Below, one piece after another: positions 1-11,685 of a DNA stretch of 64,000 nt. This DNA is from Sphingobium sp. AP50 (GTDB lineage: Bacteria; Pseudomonadota; Alphaproteobacteria; Sphingomonadales; Sphingomonadaceae): contig NZ_FNYZ01000009.1 of NCBI RefSeq assembly GCF_900109095.1, positions 124,001 through 188,000 on the forward strand. The letters run 5' to 3'. The position numbers and the translations under genes are program-made. Numbering within the stretch: the first letter of the stretch is position 1; each line of letters starts with the position of its first letter. The notes beneath the pieces were generated by a model. It saw only the letters and a program-made list of their open reading frames with translations. It made no database searches and had not been told where the DNA came from.

Positions 1-569
1 GGAATTTCGGTCGTGCCGGCTTCATGCACCATCCACATCATCGCGATCAGCATCAGGACCGAGCCGAGCAGCGTGTAGAGGAAGAATTTGTACGAAGCGT
101 AGATACGATCCGCGCCGCCCCAGATGCCGATCACCAGATACATGGGGATCAGGCCGGCTTCGAACATGATGTAGAAGAGGTAGAGATCCTGCGCCGCGAA
201 GACGCCGATCATCAGCACCTCCATCAGCAGGAACGCCGCCATATATTCCGGCACACGCTTCTGAATGGCTTCCCAGCTTGCGCCGATACAGATCGGCATC
301 AGGAAGACGGTGAGCGCGATCAGCATCAGGGCGATGCCGTCGATACCCAGCGCCCAGGCAAAGCGCCCGAAGATGGGATAATATTCCTGGAACTGCCATT
401 GCAGCCCGCCCTGGTCGAAATTCACCCAGAGCGCGATGCCCAGCACCAGATCGACCAGCGTGGCGATCAGGGCTATCCAGCGCGCGCCACTGGCGCCTGC
501 GAAGAGACAGGCGATGGCCCCGGCCATCGGCACTGCCATCATCAGGGAAAGGATGGGGAAGCCGTCCAT
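1..569 (-). CDS. nuoM: NADH-quinone oxidoreductase subunit M (N-terminal part, cut by window edge)
   Basis: Proton-pumping, antiporter-like membrane subunit of complex I. The visible reading frame starts at an ATG that overlaps the nuoL stop by one base (TAATG) and runs off the left edge, giving about 189 N-terminal residues. It opens [20 protein letters not shown], a hydrophobic first helix, and continues with further hydrophobic helices and motifs such as LFYIMFEAGLIPMYLVIG that are typical of NuoM. It is the last visible gene of the nuo operon; nuoN would be expected next outside the window. The family call is firm; the C-terminal two thirds cannot be seen. Confidence 0.93.
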   Translation of the reverse strand, partial: MDGFPILSLMMAVPMAGAIACLFAGASGARWIALIATLVDLVLGIALWVNFDQGGLQWQFQEYYPIFGRFAWALGIDGIALMLIALTVFLMPICIGASWEAIQKRVPEYMAAFLLMEVLMIGVFAAQDLYLFYIMFEAGLIPMYLVIGIWGGADRIYASYKFFLYTLLGSVLMLIAMMWMVHEAGTTEI

Positions 570-2644
570 TATCGTGTCATCGCCCAGGTTGCAGCCGCGG
601 CGAGCCCGATGAGCATCACCAGCGCATAGGTGTAGAGGTAGCCGGACTGAAGCCGACGGGTGATCTTGTTGCCCTGCACGACCAGAGCAGCCAGCCCGTT
701 GGGGCCGAAGCGGTCGATGAAGCCGACGTCACCAAACTTCCAGAAGAAGCGCCCGATGGCGAAGGCAGGCTTGACGAACAGGAAGTTGTACAGCTCGTCG
801 AAGTACCACTTGTTCAGCAGGAACTGGTACAGGGCACCGAAGGTCGCGACGAAGCGCTGCGGCCAGTCGGTATTCTTGATGTAGGCCAGCCATGCGATCA
901 GCAGACCGGTCAGCATCACGGTGAACGGACCGAACTTGACCCAGGTCGGCACTTCATGCGCCGCATGCATCAGGTGGCTGTCGAAGAAGAGCGCGCCCTT
1001 CCAGAATTCCACGCCACCTTCCGGACCGATGAACTGGTCGTGGAAGACGAAGCCGGCGAACACCGCCCCCAGGCTGAGCACCAGCAGCGGCACCAGCATG
1101 ACCAGCGGGCTTTCGTGCGGGTGATACCCGCCCGTGCCATCGCCTGCATCATGGGCATGATGATCGTCATGACCGTGACCATGATCATGGGCGGCATGCG
1201 CATGATCGTCATGGCCGTGATCGTCATGACCATGGCCATGGGCGTCATGCAGCGCATGCTGGATATGTTCGGACTGGGTCCAGCGCGGCTTGCCGAAGAA
1301 GGTGAGGAACACCAGGCGCCAGCTGTAGAAGCTGGTCAGCAGCGCGGCGAACACGCCGACATAATAGGCGCCAACGCCCGGGCCACCGGCCGCGAAGGCC
1401 GCTTCAAGGATGCCGTCCTTCGAATAGAAGCCGGCAAAACCGACGCCCACCAGCGGGATACCGACGCCAGTGATGGCAAGGGTGCCCAGCGTCATCGTCC
1501 AGAAGGTGATCGGGATGCTCTTACGCAGGCCACCATAATAACGCATGTCCTGCTCATGGTGCATCGCATGGATGACCGAGCCGGCGCCCAGGAACAGCAG
1601 CGCCTTGAAGAAAGCGTGCGTGAACAGGTGGAACATCGCCGCGCCATAGGCGCCAACCCCCGCCGCGAAGAACATATAGCCCAGTTGCGAACAGGTCGAA
1701 TAGGCGATCACGCGCTTGATGTCGGTCTGCACCGTGCCGACGGTAGCCGCGAACAGACAGGTCGCGGCACCGACATAGGTGACGACATGCATCGCCGTTT
1801 CCGACGTTTCGAACATGGGCGACAGGCGGCAGACCATGAAGACGCCGGCGGTGACCATGGTCGCCGCGTGGATCAGCGCCGACACCGGGGTCGGGCCTTC
1901 CATCGCGTCCGGCAACCAGGTGTGCAGGCCAAGCTGCGCCGACTTGCCCATGGCGCCGACGAACAGCAGCAGGCAGAGCACGGTCATGGTGTCGAAACGA
2001 TAGCCGAGGAAACCAATGGTCGAACCGGCCATCGAAGGCGCGGCGGCCAGGATTTCCGGGATCGAGATGGTGTTGAACACCAGATAGGTGCCGAAAATAC
2101 CCATCATGAAGCCAAGGTCGCCGACGCGGTTGACAACGAATGCCTTAATCGCGGCCGCGTTTGCACTCGGCTTACGGAACCAGAAACCGATCAGCAGGTA
2201 CGAGGCCAGACCCACGCCTTCCCAGCCGAAGAACATCTGAAGCAGATTGTTCGCGGTCACGAGCATCAGCATCGCGAAGGTGAAGAGCGAGAGATAGGCG
2301 AAGAAGCGCGGCTGATCCGGCTCTTCGTCCATATAGCCCCAGCTATAGAGGTGGACGAGGCTGGAAACGCTGGTGATGACCACCAGCATGACCGCCGTCA
2401 TCGTATCGACGCGCAGCGCCCACTGGGCATCGAAGCTGCCGCTTTCGATCCAGGTGAACAGCGGCGTCACCGTCGCTTCGGCATGGCCGGTCAGGAAAGG
2501 AATGAAGGTCACCCAGCTCAGCGCGCAAGCAATGAACAGCGCGCCGGTCGTGACGATCTTTGCGGGCAGCTTGCCAAGGGCCTTGTTGCCAAGGCCGGCA
2601 ATGGCAGCAGCCAGCAGCGGAAGAAGGACGATATACTGAATCAT
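569..2644 (-). CDS. nuoL: NADH-quinone oxidoreductase subunit L
   Basis: Largest antiporter-like subunit at the distal end of the complex I membrane arm; it couples quinone reduction to proton translocation. The product is 691 residues, slightly long for the family, with many transmembrane helices and the family segment [19 protein letters not shown] near residue 140, followed by the conserved [24 protein letters not shown] stretch. The long horizontal helix and last TM lie near the C-terminus. Unusual: a loop at about residues 460-512 is extremely His/Asp rich ([22 protein letters not shown]), an insertion not needed for the fold. It starts 10 bases after nuoK and overlaps the nuoM start by one base. 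Confidence 0.97.
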   Translation of the reverse strand: MIQYIVLLPLLAAAIAGLGNKALGKLPAKIVTTGALFIACALSWVTFIPFLTGHAEATVTPLFTWIESGSFDAQWALRVDTMTAVMLVVITSVSSLVHLYSWGYMDEEPDQPRFFAYLSLFTFAMLMLVTANNLLQMFFGWEGVGLASYLLIGFWFRKPSANAAAIKAFVVNRVGDLGFMMGIFGTYLVFNTISIPEILAAAPSMAGSTIGFLGYRFDTMTVLCLLLFVGAMGKSAQLGLHTWLPDAMEGPTPVSALIHAATMVTAGVFMVCRLSPMFETSETAMHVVTYVGAATCLFAATVGTVQTDIKRVIAYSTCSQLGYMFFAAGVGAYGAAMFHLFTHAFFKALLFLGAGSVIHAMHHEQDMRYYGGLRKSIPITFWTMTLGTLAITGVGIPLVGVGFAGFYSKDGILEAAFAAGGPGVGAYYVGVFAALLTSFYSWRLVFLTFFGKPRWTQSEHIQHALHDAHGHGHDDHGHDDHAHAAHDHGHGHDDHHAHDAGDGTGGYHPHESPLVMLVPLLVLSLGAVFAGFVFHDQFIGPEGGVEFWKGALFFDSHLMHAAHEVPTWVKFGPFTVMLTGLLIAWLAYIKNTDWPQRFVATFGALYQFLLNKWYFDELYNFLFVKPAFAIGRFFWKFGDVGFIDRFGPNGLAALVVQGNKITRRLQSGYLYTYALVMLIGLAAAATWAMTR

Positions 2645-2654
2645 GTCAGGAGGC

Positions 2655-2960
2655 TCAGCCCTTCATCCGGTTGACATCGTCGACGGCGATGGTGCCGCGA
2701 CCACGGAAGTAAATGACGAGGATGGCGAGGCCGATGGCCGCTTCACCCGCCGCGACGGTCAGCACGAACATCGAGAAGACCTGGCCCACCAAATCGCCCA
2801 GGAAGGCGCTGAAGGCGACGAGGTTGATGTTCACGCTGAGGAGGATCAGCTCGATCGCCATCAGGATGATGATGACATTCTTGCGGTTGATGAAGATGCC
2901 CAGCACCCCCATCACGAAGAGGATGGCGCTGACCACCATATAATGTTGAAGGCCGATCAC
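2655..2960 (-). CDS. nuoK: NADH-quinone oxidoreductase subunit K
   Basis: Small three-helix membrane subunit of complex I (homolog of mitochondrial ND4L). It has 101 residues, the normal length. Two buried Glu residues of the proton path are visible in the helices ([11 protein letters not shown] and [11 protein letters not shown]). The start is GTG, placed in a 4-base GTGA overlap with the nuoJ stop, so translation is probably coupled. No anomaly is seen. Confidence 0.97.
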   Translation of the reverse strand: MIGLQHYMVVSAILFVMGVLGIFINRKNVIIILMAIELILLSVNINLVAFSAFLGDLVGQVFSMFVLTVAAGEAAIGLAILVIYFRGRGTIAVDDVNRMKG

Positions 2961-3568
2961 AGCTCCACCCCCTGCCCTACGGGCTGATTGATGTTGCGCA
3001 CGGCGTCCTGCGGACGACGGCGGTTCTGCTTGGCGACATTCTGGCCCTTCACGCCACCCCGTGCCCGATGCGTCAGGACGATCGCACCGATCATCGCAAC
3101 CAGCAGGACAATGCCTGCCGCTTCGAACAGGAAGATATAGCGGGTGTAGAGAAGGCCACCGATCGCCTGGATATTGCTCAGTTCCGGGTTAACCGGCGCG
3201 GCACGCTGCGCCAGTTCGATCGGACCGACGCTCCACAGGCCGATGCCAAGGACGATTTCCGCCAGCAGCACCGCCGCGATCAGCAGGCCGAAGGGCAGAT
3301 AGCTGACGAAACCGGCGCGCAGTTCGGCGAAGTCGATGTCGAGCATCATGACGACGAACAGGAACAGCACCGCGACCGCACCGACATAGACGATGACAAG
3401 CAGCATCGCGATGAATTCGGCGCCGAGCAGGATCATCAGACCGGCAGCGTTGAAGAAGGCCAGGATCAGCCAGAGGACCGAATGGACCGGGTTGCGCGAC
3501 AATATCGTGAGCGCGCCGCTGCTCACCACCAAAATGGCGAACAGGTAGAAGGCGAGGACGTGGATCAC
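2957..3568 (-). CDS. nuoJ: NADH-quinone oxidoreductase subunit J
   Basis: Membrane subunit J of complex I (ND6 homolog), 203 residues with about five hydrophobic helices. The conserved core [29 protein letters not shown] holds the pi-bulge helix of the family. The C-terminal tail after the last helix is basic ([20 protein letters not shown]) and probably cytoplasmic. The start is GTG with a purine-rich AAAGGGA about 12 bases upstream. It lies 29 bases after nuoI and overlaps nuoK by 4 bases. Confidence 0.96.
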   Translation of the reverse strand: MIHVLAFYLFAILVVSSGALTILSRNPVHSVLWLILAFFNAAGLMILLGAEFIAMLLVIVYVGAVAVLFLFVVMMLDIDFAELRAGFVSYLPFGLLIAAVLLAEIVLGIGLWSVGPIELAQRAAPVNPELSNIQAIGGLLYTRYIFLFEAAGIVLLVAMIGAIVLTHRARGGVKGQNVAKQNRRRPQDAVRNINQPVGQGVEL

Positions 3569-3597
3569 AGGTTCATATTCCCTTTGACGCCGGCGGC

Positions 3598-4083
3598 TTA
3601 ACGATAGGGTGCATCAGCGGCAAGGTTCGCGGCGATAGCACGCTCCCACTTGTCACCGTTTTCCAGGAGCTTGGCCTTGTCGTAGATCAGCTCCTCGCGG
3701 GTTTCGGTCGCGAACTCGAAGTTCGGGCCTTCCACGACCGCATCCACCGGGCAGGCTTCCTGACAGAAGCCGCAATAGATGCACTTGGTCATGTCGATGT
3801 CATAGCGCGTGGTACGGCGGCTGCCATCGTCGCGCGGCTGCGCCTCGATGGTGATCGCCTGCGCCGGACAGATGGCCTCGCACAGTTTGCACGCGATGCA
3901 GCGCTCTTCCCCATTGGGATAGCGGCGCAGCGCATGTTCACCACGGAAACGCGGCGAAATCGGGTTCTTCTCATAGGGATAGTTGATCGTCGCCTTGGGC
4001 TTGAAGAAATACTTCAAGGTCAACCAATGCGCCTTCACGAACTCCCAGAGGGTGAAGCTTTTGACGTAATAGCCAAGGCTCAT
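3598..4083 (-). CDS. nuoI: NADH-quinone oxidoreductase subunit I
   Basis: Peripheral-arm ferredoxin-like subunit that carries clusters N6a and N6b and passes electrons toward NuoB. It has 161 residues, typical length. Two complete 4Fe-4S motifs are visible: [12 protein letters not shown] near residue 62 and [12 protein letters not shown] near residue 101. The N-terminus has an amphipathic membrane-docking segment. Its ATG starts one base after the nuoH stop. Confidence 0.97.
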   Translation of the reverse strand: MSLGYYVKSFTLWEFVKAHWLTLKYFFKPKATINYPYEKNPISPRFRGEHALRRYPNGEERCIACKLCEAICPAQAITIEAQPRDDGSRRTTRYDIDMTKCIYCGFCQEACPVDAVVEGPNFEFATETREELIYDKAKLLENGDKWERAIAANLAADAPYR

Positions 4084-4084
4084 G

Positions 4085-5125
4085 TCACGAATACCTTGTC
4101 AGCATGAGGAAGCCCGAAACCAGGAAGACGAACAACAGCGACGTCGGCAGGAAGATTTTCCAGCCCAGCCGCATCAGCTGGTCATAGCGGTAGCGGGGCA
4201 CCGTCGCCTTCACCCAGGAGAAGACGAAGAAGAAGAAGGCCATCTTGAGCAGCAGCCAGATGATACCCGGCACGCAGTAAAGCGGCGCCCAGTCGAACGG
4301 CGGCAGATAACCGCCCCAGAACAGGATCGCGTTCAGGCCGCACATCAGGATGACGTTGGCATATTCGCCAAGCCAGAAGAGCGCGAAGGCCATGGACGAA
4401 TATTCGGTCTGGTAACCCGCGACGAGTTCCGATTCCGCTTCGGTCAGATCGAACGGCGCACGCGCCGTTTCCGCCAGAGCCGAAATCAGGAACATGATCG
4501 CCATCGGAAACAGCAACGGGTTGATGAAGTTGCCGTTGACGAAGCCGTAATAGCCCTTCTGGCTTTCCACGATCGCCGACATGTTGAAGCTGCCAGCCCA
4601 CAGGACCACGGTAATCAGGATGAAGCCGATCGAGACTTCATAGCTGATCATCTGCGCGCTGGCGCGGATCGCGGAGTAGAAGGGGTATTTGGAGTTGGAT
4701 GCCCAACCCGACAGGATCACGCCATAAACGCCGAGCGACGAGATGGCGAGAATGTAGAGCAGGCCGACATTGATGTTGGACACCATCACACCAACGCCGA
4801 AGGGGATGACGGCCCAGGCCATCAGCGCGACGGTGAAGGTGATGATCGGCGCGATCAGGAACAGGGCCTTGTTCGACGCCGAAGGAACGATGGTTTCCTG
4901 AAGGAAGACCTTCAGACCGTCCGCGAAAGACTGGAGCAGACCCAGCGGGCCGACAACGTTGGGACCACGGCGCAGCGCCATGGCGGCCCAGATCTTGCGG
5001 TCAACATAGATGATCATGGCAACCGCCAGCATCAGCGGCAGCGCGATGACCAGAATGCCAATGACGGTGGAGAGCAGCCAGGCGCCTTCGAACGGCAGGC
5101 CCAGGCCTTGGAAGAAAGCGGTCAC
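4085..5125 (-). CDS. nuoH: NADH-quinone oxidoreductase subunit H
   Basis: Membrane subunit at the junction of the two arms; it forms much of the quinone chamber. It has 346 residues and about eight TM helices. Family signatures are visible: [21 protein letters not shown] near the N-terminus and the acidic loop [28 protein letters not shown] in the middle. GTG start in a 4-base overlap with the nuoG stop, indicating translational coupling. Confidence 0.97.
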   Translation of the reverse strand: MTAFFQGLGLPFEGAWLLSTVIGILVIALPLMLAVAMIIYVDRKIWAAMALRRGPNVVGPLGLLQSFADGLKVFLQETIVPSASNKALFLIAPIITFTVALMAWAVIPFGVGVMVSNINVGLLYILAISSLGVYGVILSGWASNSKYPFYSAIRASAQMISYEVSIGFILITVVLWAGSFNMSAIVESQKGYYGFVNGNFINPLLFPMAIMFLISALAETARAPFDLTEAESELVAGYQTEYSSMAFALFWLGEYANVILMCGLNAILFWGGYLPPFDWAPLYCVPGIIWLLLKMAFFFFVFSWVKATVPRYRYDQLMRLGWKIFLPTSLLFVFLVSGFLMLTRYS

Positions 5126-7128
5126 TCTGCGGCCTCCGCGAACTCAACGCCATGGATCAGCTCGGCCGAGCATTGCTGCATCGTCGGGCTGGCGCGGCAG
5201 ATGGCGTTAGTGAGGTAGAAATCCTTGATCGGCGAGCCGAATTCGCCGGTCGCTCCGGTGGGCAGCGAAGGAACGGACCAGCCATAGTCGGCGATGCCTT
5301 CGACGCCCAGCGCCGGAACCGCCTTGACCATTTCGGCGCGCAGCGCGTCGAAGCTGTCGAACGGCAGCTTGGCACCCACCGCTTCCGACAGGGCGCGCAG
5401 GATCGACCAGTCCTCGCGGGCGTCGCCCGGCGCGAACACGGCCTTTTCACCGAACTGCACCCGGCCTTCCAGATTGACGTAGGTGCCCGCCTTTTCGGCA
5501 TAGCTTGCGCCCGGCAGGATCACGTCCGCCGCATGCGCGCCCTTGTCGCCATGATGGCCGACATAGACCTTGAAGCTGCTGCCGAAGGCCGAATAGTCGA
5601 CTTCGTCGGCGCCCAGCGAGAAGAGCAGCTTGGGCGCGGCTTCCGCCACCGCCTTGATACCGCCCTTGGTCGCATAGCCCAGCATCAGGCCGCCCATGCG
5701 GGCCGCCGCGAAGTGCAGGACATTGTAACCGTTCCAGCCATCCTTGATCAGGCCCAGCGTCTCGACCAGCGCCAGCGTGTCGCCATGCGCGCCGTCCTTG
5801 GCCAGCACGCCGCCACCGACGATCATCGCCGGACGGGCAGCGCCCTTGAAGGCTTCGAGCACGGCTTCCGGCAGCTTGGCCAGCAGCGACGCGTCATTGC
5901 CCAGCCATTCTACCTTGTAGGTCAGGTCGAATTCGGGACCGACGGCGAAGACCTTCGCGCCCTTCTTGATCGCCTTGCGGATGCGGGTATTCACCAGCGG
6001 CGCTTCCCAGCGCAGGTTGGTGCCGACCAGCAGGATGACGTCCGCGGTTTCAAGATCGGCGAGCGGCGTGTTGAACACCACCGACGACAGGCTCGACACA
6101 TCATAGGACAGGCCGGTCTGACGGCCTTCCAGCAGCGAACCGCCGAGCTTTTCGACCAGCGCCTTGCCCGCGAACATGGTTTCGCAGTCGAGCAGGTCGC
6201 CGGCGATCGCCGCGACGCTGCCGCCATGCTGGACGGCGGCGACAGCGGCAAAGGCTTCCGCCCAGGTCGCCGGAACCAGCTTGCCATCCTTGCGGACGAA
6301 CGGCTTGTCGAGACGCTTGCGGACCAGACCGTCGACATTGTGACGGGTCTTGTCCGATGCCCATTCCTCGTTCACGTCATCATTGATGCGCGGCACGGCG
6401 CGCAGCACCTGACGACCACGGCTGTCGAGACGGATGTTGGTGCCGAGCGCGTCCATCACGTCGATCGCATGGGTCTTCTTGAGTTCCCACGGACGCGCTT
6501 CGAAAGCATAGGGCTTGGCGGTCAGCGCGCCGACCGGGCAGAGATCGACCACATTGCCCGACAACTCGCTCTTGGCGGCATGTTCGAGATAGGTGGTGAT
6601 CTGCATATTCTCGCCGCGATAGATCGCGCCGATTTCCGGCACGCCCGCGACTTCCTCTGCAAAGCGCACGCAACGGGTGCACTGGATGCAGCGGGTCATG
6701 ACCGTCTTGACGATCGGACCCATATTCTTCTCGGTGACGGCGCGCTTGTTTTCGTCATAGCGCGACGAACCACGGCCATAGGCGACCGACTGGTCCTGCA
6801 GGTCGCACTCGCCGCCCTGGTCGCAGATCGGGCAATCCAGCGGGTGGTTGATGAGCAGAAACTCCATCACCCCTTCGCGGGCCTTCTTGACCATTTCGCT
6901 GTCGGTGCGGATTTCCTGGCCTTCGGTGGCCGGAAGCGCGCACGACGCCTGCGGCTTGGGCGGCCCAGGCTTCACCTCGACCAGGCACATGCGGCAATTG
7001 CCCGCGATGGAAAGGCGCTCATGATAGCAGAAACGGGGGATTTCCTTCCCCGCCTGCTCGCAAGCCTGGAGGACTGTGGCGCCCGCCGGGACTTCGAGTT
7101 CTACGCCGTCTACTTTGACCTTCGGCAT
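5122..7128 (-). CDS. nuoG: NADH-quinone oxidoreductase subunit G
   Basis: Large peripheral-arm iron-sulfur subunit that receives electrons from NuoE/F. It has 668 residues. The N-terminal 2Fe-2S domain has Cys at [15 protein letters not shown], followed by the His-Cys 4Fe-4S region [20 protein letters not shown] and the ferredoxin motif TRCIQCTRC. The remainder is the molybdopterin-oxidoreductase-like domain, which in NuoG has no Mo cofactor. It lies 2 bases after nuoF and overlaps nuoH by 4 bases. The length fits the alphaproteobacterial short form rather than the about 900-residue enterobacterial form. Confidence 0.97.
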   Translation of the reverse strand: MPKVKVDGVELEVPAGATVLQACEQAGKEIPRFCYHERLSIAGNCRMCLVEVKPGPPKPQASCALPATEGQEIRTDSEMVKKAREGVMEFLLINHPLDCPICDQGGECDLQDQSVAYGRGSSRYDENKRAVTEKNMGPIVKTVMTRCIQCTRCVRFAEEVAGVPEIGAIYRGENMQITTYLEHAAKSELSGNVVDLCPVGALTAKPYAFEARPWELKKTHAIDVMDALGTNIRLDSRGRQVLRAVPRINDDVNEEWASDKTRHNVDGLVRKRLDKPFVRKDGKLVPATWAEAFAAVAAVQHGGSVAAIAGDLLDCETMFAGKALVEKLGGSLLEGRQTGLSYDVSSLSSVVFNTPLADLETADVILLVGTNLRWEAPLVNTRIRKAIKKGAKVFAVGPEFDLTYKVEWLGNDASLLAKLPEAVLEAFKGAARPAMIVGGGVLAKDGAHGDTLALVETLGLIKDGWNGYNVLHFAAARMGGLMLGYATKGGIKAVAEAAPKLLFSLGADEVDYSAFGSSFKVYVGHHGDKGAHAADVILPGASYAEKAGTYVNLEGRVQFGEKAVFAPGDAREDWSILRALSEAVGAKLPFDSFDALRAEMVKAVPALGVEGIADYGWSVPSLPTGATGEFGSPIKDFYLTNAICRASPTMQQCSAELIHGVEFAEAAE

Positions 7129-7130
7129 GG

Positions 7131-8480
7131 TTACTCCGCTGCCTCCATGACGGGGGCACTACCCTTGTTCTCGTTGATCCGGCGCTCGATTTCCGGACGG
7201 AAATGCCGGATCAGCCCCTGGATCGGCCATGCCGCCGCGTCGCCAAGCGCGCAGATGGTGTGGCCTTCGACCTGCTTGGTCACCTGGAACAGCATGTCGA
7301 TTTCGCTCTGGTCGGCGTCGCCGGTGCGCAGACGCTCCATCACCCGCCACATCCAGCCGGTGCCTTCGCGGCACGGCGTGCACTGGCCGCAGCTCTCATG
7401 CTTGTAGAAGTAGGAGAGACGCGAAATGGCGCGGACGATGTCGGTCGACTTGTCCATGACGATGACGGCGGCAGTGCCGAGGCCGGAGCCGAGCGCACGC
7501 AGGCCGTCAAAGTCCATCGGCGCGTCCATGATTTCCTTCGCAGGAACCAGCGGCACCGACGACCCGCCCGGAATGACCGCGAGCAGATTGTCCCAGCCGC
7601 CACGGATGCCGCCGCAATGGCGGTCGATCAGTTCACGGAACGGGATCGACATCGATTCCTCGACGACGCAGGGCTTGTTCACATGGCCGCTGATCTGGAA
7701 CAGCTTGGTGCCGCGGTTGTTCTCACGACCAAAGCCGTTGAACCAGGCCGCACCGCGCCGCAGGATCGTCGGGCTGACCGCGATGCTCTCGACGTTGTTC
7801 ACGGTGGTCGGGCAACCATAAAGACCCGCACCTGCCGGGAAAGGCGGCTTCAGACGAGGCTGGCCCTTCTTGCCCTCAATGCTTTCGATCTGCGCGGTTT
7901 CCTCGCCGCAGATGTACGCGCCCGCGCCGCGATGGACGAACACGTCGAAATCATAGCCCGATCCGCAGGCATTCTTGCCGATAAAGCCCTTTTCATAGGC
8001 CTGCTCGACGGCGGCGAAGAGCACCTTCGCCTCATAGATGAACTCACCGCGGATATAGATGTAGGCGGCACGCGCCCGCATCGCGAAACCGGCGATCAGC
8101 GCGCCTTCGATCAGCTTATGCGGATCGTGGCGGATGATTTCGCGGTCCTTACACGAACCCGGTTCGGATTCGTCGGCGTTGATGACCAGGAAGCTGGGAC
8201 GACCGTCCTTGCTTTCCTTGGGCATGAAGGACCATTTCAGGCCAGTCGGGAAGCCAGCGCCGCCACGGCCGCGCAGGTTCGACGCCTTCATGATGTCGAT
8301 GATACCATCCTGGCCGATTTCCATCAGCTTCTTGGTATTATCCCAATCGCCGCGCTTCATGGCCGCGTCGACGCCCCAATCCTGGAAGCCGTGGATGTTG
8401 GTGAAGATGCGGTCCTTGTCGGTCAGCGGACCAACGAAGGGCGGCGGTGCCGCCGGTGCGGGTGCGTCGGTCATGCCCAA
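7131..8480 (-). CDS. nuoF: NADH-quinone oxidoreductase subunit F
   Basis: NADH-binding flavoprotein subunit of complex I, carrying FMN and one 4Fe-4S cluster. It is 449 residues from the first ATG. The NADH/FMN signatures are visible ([36 protein letters not shown]), and the cluster ligands lie in [12 protein letters not shown] near the C-terminus. A second ATG two codons in (8474) sits in an ATGA overlap with the nuoE stop and could be the true start; the difference is two residues. The N-terminus is Ala/Pro rich ([11 protein letters not shown]). Confidence 0.97.
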   Translation of the reverse strand: MGMTDAPAPAAPPPFVGPLTDKDRIFTNIHGFQDWGVDAAMKRGDWDNTKKLMEIGQDGIIDIMKASNLRGRGGAGFPTGLKWSFMPKESKDGRPSFLVINADESEPGSCKDREIIRHDPHKLIEGALIAGFAMRARAAYIYIRGEFIYEAKVLFAAVEQAYEKGFIGKNACGSGYDFDVFVHRGAGAYICGEETAQIESIEGKKGQPRLKPPFPAGAGLYGCPTTVNNVESIAVSPTILRRGAAWFNGFGRENNRGTKLFQISGHVNKPCVVEESMSIPFRELIDRHCGGIRGGWDNLLAVIPGGSSVPLVPAKEIMDAPMDFDGLRALGSGLGTAAVIVMDKSTDIVRAISRLSYFYKHESCGQCTPCREGTGWMWRVMERLRTGDADQSEIDMLFQVTKQVEGHTICALGDAAAWPIQGLIRHFRPEIERRINENKGSAPVMEAAE

Positions 8481-9139
8481 TCCCCCCGATAGTCGTGATT
8501 TTCGGTGACCATTGCCTTGAGAGTGGTCGGGCCACCTTCCGGCGCGCTGGTCTGACGATCGATCTGCGGGCCGATCTTGGGCTGACCGCCAGCAGCCAGC
8601 GTTTCCAGGATCGCGCTCATGCTGTCATAGGTCAGATCTTCGAAATTATCGTCGTTGATCTGGACCATCGGCGCATTGGCGCAGGCGCCAAGGCATTCGA
8701 CTTCGGTCAGGGTGAACAGGCCGTCGGGGGTCGTACCGCCCTTGACCAGCCCCTTGTTCTTGCATGCCGAAAAGACATCGTCCGAACCGCGGAGCATGCA
8801 CGGCGTCGTGCCGCACACCTGCACATGATAACGGCCGACCGGCGCAAGGTTATACATGGTGTAGAAGGTCGCGACTTCGTAGACGCGCATGTACGGCATA
8901 TCGAGCTGACGCCCGATATATTCCATCACCGGCACGGGCAGCCAACCGTTGGTCTGCGTTTCCGCACCGACCTGACGCTGGGCCAGATCGAGCAGCGGCA
9001 TCACCGCCGACTGCTGGCGACCGGCGGGATAGCGCGCGATGACCTTCTTGGCCTGTTCGGCATTTTCGGCGGTCCACTCGAACGCGCCCCAGCGCGCACG
9101 GGTTTCAGCCTCGTCCGGGATATGAACTGCGTCAGCCAT
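8471..9139 (-). CDS. nuoE: NADH-quinone oxidoreductase subunit E
   Basis: Thioredoxin-like 2Fe-2S subunit that forms the NADH dehydrogenase module with NuoF. It has 222 residues. The four cluster cysteines are visible as CGTTPC and [10 protein letters not shown], spaced as in the family. A C-terminal tail of about 45 residues after the fold ([20 protein letters not shown]...) is typical of alphaproteobacterial NuoE. Overlaps the nuoD stop by one base and the nuoF start. Confidence 0.97.
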   Translation of the reverse strand: MADAVHIPDEAETRARWGAFEWTAENAEQAKKVIARYPAGRQQSAVMPLLDLAQRQVGAETQTNGWLPVPVMEYIGRQLDMPYMRVYEVATFYTMYNLAPVGRYHVQVCGTTPCMLRGSDDVFSACKNKGLVKGGTTPDGLFTLTEVECLGACANAPMVQINDDNFEDLTYDSMSAILETLAAGGQPKIGPQIDRQTSAPEGGPTTLKAMVTENHDYRGDWA

Positions 9140-10374
9140 TAGCGGTCACATTCTCCAAACACGATGTCCATGGCGCCCAGGACAGCGGTTGTATCGGCCA
9201 GCATGTGGCCCTTCATCAGGAAGTCCATCGCCTGCAGATGGCTGAAGGCGGTCGGGCGGACCTTGCAGCGATAGGGCTTGTTGCTGCCGTCGCTGACCAG
9301 ATAGACACCGAATTCGCCCTTGGGGCTTTCGGTCGCCACATAGACTTCGCCTGCGGGGACGTGGAAGCCCTCGGTGTAGAGCTTGAAATGGTGGATCAGC
9401 GCTTCCATCGAACGCTTCATTTCACCACGCTTGGGCGGCGAAACCTTGCGGTCGAAGCTGGCGATCGGCCCTTCGGGCATTTCGTTCAGGCACTGCTTCA
9501 TGATGCGCGCGGACTGGCGCACTTCCTCGACGCGGACCATGAAACGGTCATAGCAGTCATAGGCGGTGCCGACCGGAATATCGAAGTCCATGCGGTCATA
9601 AACGTCGTAAGGTTGCGCTTTGCGCACGTCCCAGGCGATACCCGAGCCGCGCAGCATAGGGCCGGAGAAGCCCCATTTCAGCGCGTCTTCCTTGCTGACG
9701 ATGGCGATGTCGACGTTACGCTGCTTGAAGATGCGGTTGTCGACTACCAGGCTCATCGCGTCTTCGAACAGGCGCGGCAAACGGGTGTCGAGCCATTCGG
9801 CAATGTCCGTCAGCAGCTTGAGCGGCACGTCCTGATGCACGCCGCCGGGCCGGAAATAGGCCGAATGCATGCGGGCGCCGGACGCGCGTTCGAAGAAGTT
9901 GAGGCAATCCTCACGGATTTCGAACAGCCACAGGTTCGGCGTCATCGCGCCGACGTCCATGACGTGCGAGCCGAGATTGAGCATGTGATTGCAGATGCGG
10001 GTCAGTTCCGCGAAGAACACGCGCAGATATTGCGCGCGCAGCGGCACTTCCAGGTTCAGCAGCTTTTCGACCGCCAGAACATAGCTATGCTCCATGCCGA
10101 GCGGCGAACAATAGTCCAGCCGATCGAAATAGGGCAGCGCCTGCATATAGGTCTTGTACTCGATCAGCTTTTCGGTGCCGCGATGCAGCAGGCCAACATG
10201 CGGATCGCAGCGCTCGACGATTTCGCCGTCCAGTTCCATGACCAGACGCAGCACGCCGTGGGCCGCGGGATGCTGCGGACCGAAGTTGATCGTGTAATTC
10301 TGGATTTCCGTGTCGCCATAGGCCGGGTCAGCGGCGTCGGTGACATGATCCATCTTTTCGAGATAGTCGGACAT
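9139..10374 (-). CDS. nuoD: NADH-quinone oxidoreductase subunit D
   Basis: 49-kDa-type subunit that builds the quinone-binding site with NuoB and descends from the [NiFe] hydrogenase large subunit. It has 411 residues. The conserved N-terminal [23 protein letters not shown] and the C-terminal end DIVFGECDR are family signatures; the Tyr and His of the quinone pocket lie in the first. It is adjacent to nuoC and overlaps it by one base. Confidence 0.97.
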   Translation of the reverse strand: MSDYLEKMDHVTDAADPAYGDTEIQNYTINFGPQHPAAHGVLRLVMELDGEIVERCDPHVGLLHRGTEKLIEYKTYMQALPYFDRLDYCSPLGMEHSYVLAVEKLLNLEVPLRAQYLRVFFAELTRICNHMLNLGSHVMDVGAMTPNLWLFEIREDCLNFFERASGARMHSAYFRPGGVHQDVPLKLLTDIAEWLDTRLPRLFEDAMSLVVDNRIFKQRNVDIAIVSKEDALKWGFSGPMLRGSGIAWDVRKAQPYDVYDRMDFDIPVGTAYDCYDRFMVRVEEVRQSARIMKQCLNEMPEGPIASFDRKVSPPKRGEMKRSMEALIHHFKLYTEGFHVPAGEVYVATESPKGEFGVYLVSDGSNKPYRCKVRPTAFSHLQAMDFLMKGHMLADTTAVLGAMDIVFGECDR

Positions 10375-11108
10375 CAGGCCTTGTCCTCAGACTTTTTGTT
10401 CGCCGCGCTGTCGGTTGGCTCCCCTGCCCCGCTCACGCCCTTCTTCTCCGTCACCTTGGGGGTGGGAGCGGCGGCAGGTGCAGCGGGGGCGGCAGACGCG
10501 GCAGCCTTTTCATCGCCCGGAAGCACATATTGCGCCCCTTCCCACGGCGACATGAAGTCGAAGCTGCGGAAGTCCTGCGCCAGCTTCACCGGCTCATAGA
10601 CGACCCGCTTATCCTCTTCGGAATAGCGCAGCTCGACATAGCCGGTCAGCGGGAAGTCCTTACGCTGCGGATGCCCTTTGAAACCATAGTCCGTCAGGAT
10701 GCGACGCAGGTCGGTATTGCCGTCGAACACGACGCCATACATGTCGAACACTTCGCGCTCCAGCCAGCCGGCGACCGGCCAGAGGTGCGTCACGGTAGGA
10801 ACCGGCGTATCCTCATCGGTCGATACCTTCACGCGGATACGATGGTTCCGCGTGACGCTGAGCAGATGGTAGGCGACTTCGAACCGTTCCGGACGCTCCG
10901 GATAGTCGATGCCGGCCACTTCCATCAGCTGCTGATAATGCGCCATGTCGCGCAGCGCGATCATGGCATTGGCCAGATCATCGCGTGCAACAATGAAGGT
11001 CAGCTCATCAGCATGATCGATGGTTTCGATCAGCATCGAACCCAGCAGCGCGCCGATTTCCTCGGCAATGCCCTCAGGGTTCACGATCTTGGGTGCAGAA
11101 TGGCCCAT
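10374..11108 (-). CDS. nuoC: NADH-quinone oxidoreductase subunit C with Ala/Pro/Lys tail
   Basis: 30-kDa-type subunit of the peripheral arm. I chose the ATG at 11108 ([13 protein letters not shown]), one base after the nuoB stop; the open frame continues upstream inside nuoB, but that part is low-complexity and has no family similarity. The product is 244 residues. The signature [21 protein letters not shown] and the [23 protein letters not shown] motif are intact. After the conserved end at about residue 200 there is a tail rich in Ala, Pro, Lys and Glu ([20 protein letters not shown]), probably disordered. Confidence 0.95.
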   Translation of the reverse strand: MGHSAPKIVNPEGIAEEIGALLGSMLIETIDHADELTFIVARDDLANAMIALRDMAHYQQLMEVAGIDYPERPERFEVAYHLLSVTRNHRIRVKVSTDEDTPVPTVTHLWPVAGWLEREVFDMYGVVFDGNTDLRRILTDYGFKGHPQRKDFPLTGYVELRYSEEDKRVVYEPVKLAQDFRSFDFMSPWEGAQYVLPGDEKAAASAAPAAPAAAPTPKVTEKKGVSGAGEPTDSAANKKSEDKA

Positions 11109-11109
11109 A

Positions 11110-11685
11110 TTAACGCTCAATCGTCCCGATCCGGCGGATCTTCCGCTGCAACTGCATGATGCCGTAGAGCAAGGCTTCGGCGGTCGGCGGGCAACCCGGC
11201 ACATAGATGTCGACCGGCACGATGCGGTCACAGCCACGAACGACCGAATAGCTATAATGGTAGTAACCACCACCATTGGCGCAGCTGCCCATCGAAATCA
11301 CATATTTCGGGTTGGACATCTGGTCGTAGACCTTGCGCAGCGCAGGGGCCATCTTGTTGCAGAGCGTGCCCGCGACGATCATCACGTCCGACTGGCGCGG
11401 GGAAGCGCGCGGTGCGGCACCGAAACGCTCCATGTCATAGCGCGGCATGTTGACGTGGATCATCTCCACAGCGCAGCAGGCCAGGCCGAAGGTCATCCAC
11501 CACAGCGAGCCGGTACGGGCCCACTGGAACAGCTCCTCGGTCGAGGTGATCAGGAAGCCCTTGTCATTCACTTCGCTGTTCAGCGAGTCAAAAAAGGCCT
11601 GGTCGGGCTGGGTTCCAACGGGCGGCAAGGTGCCGGGCGCCGGATTATAGAGTTCTACTCCCAATCGAGTGCTCCCTTCTTCCAC
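11110..11685 (-). CDS. nuoB: NADH-quinone oxidoreductase subunit B
   Basis: Carries cluster N2, the last iron-sulfur centre before quinone. Cys ligands are visible: [18 protein letters not shown] and [14 protein letters not shown]. The open frame begins with GTG at 11685 (191 residues), but a TTG at 11664, giving [11 protein letters not shown], is preceded at 7 bases by GAAGGGAG, a strong ribosome site, and leaves only a 10-base overlap with nuoA. I think the TTG is the more likely start (184 residues). The protein core is fully conserved either way. Confidence 0.96.
   Translation of the reverse strand: MEEGSTRLGVELYNPAPGTLPPVGTQPDQAFFDSLNSEVNDKGFLITSTEELFQWARTGSLWWMTFGLACCAVEMIHVNMPRYDMERFGAAPRASPRQSDVMIVAGTLCNKMAPALRKVYDQMSNPKYVISMGSCANGGGYYHYSYSVVRGCDRIVPVDIYVPGCPPTAEALLYGIMQLQRKIRRIGTIER

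Noticed and set aside
1150-1262. Separate small Met-rich or His-rich gene opposite nuoL
   Set aside because: The Met-rich frames come from the antisense or shifted reading of the His/Asp codons of the NuoL loop.
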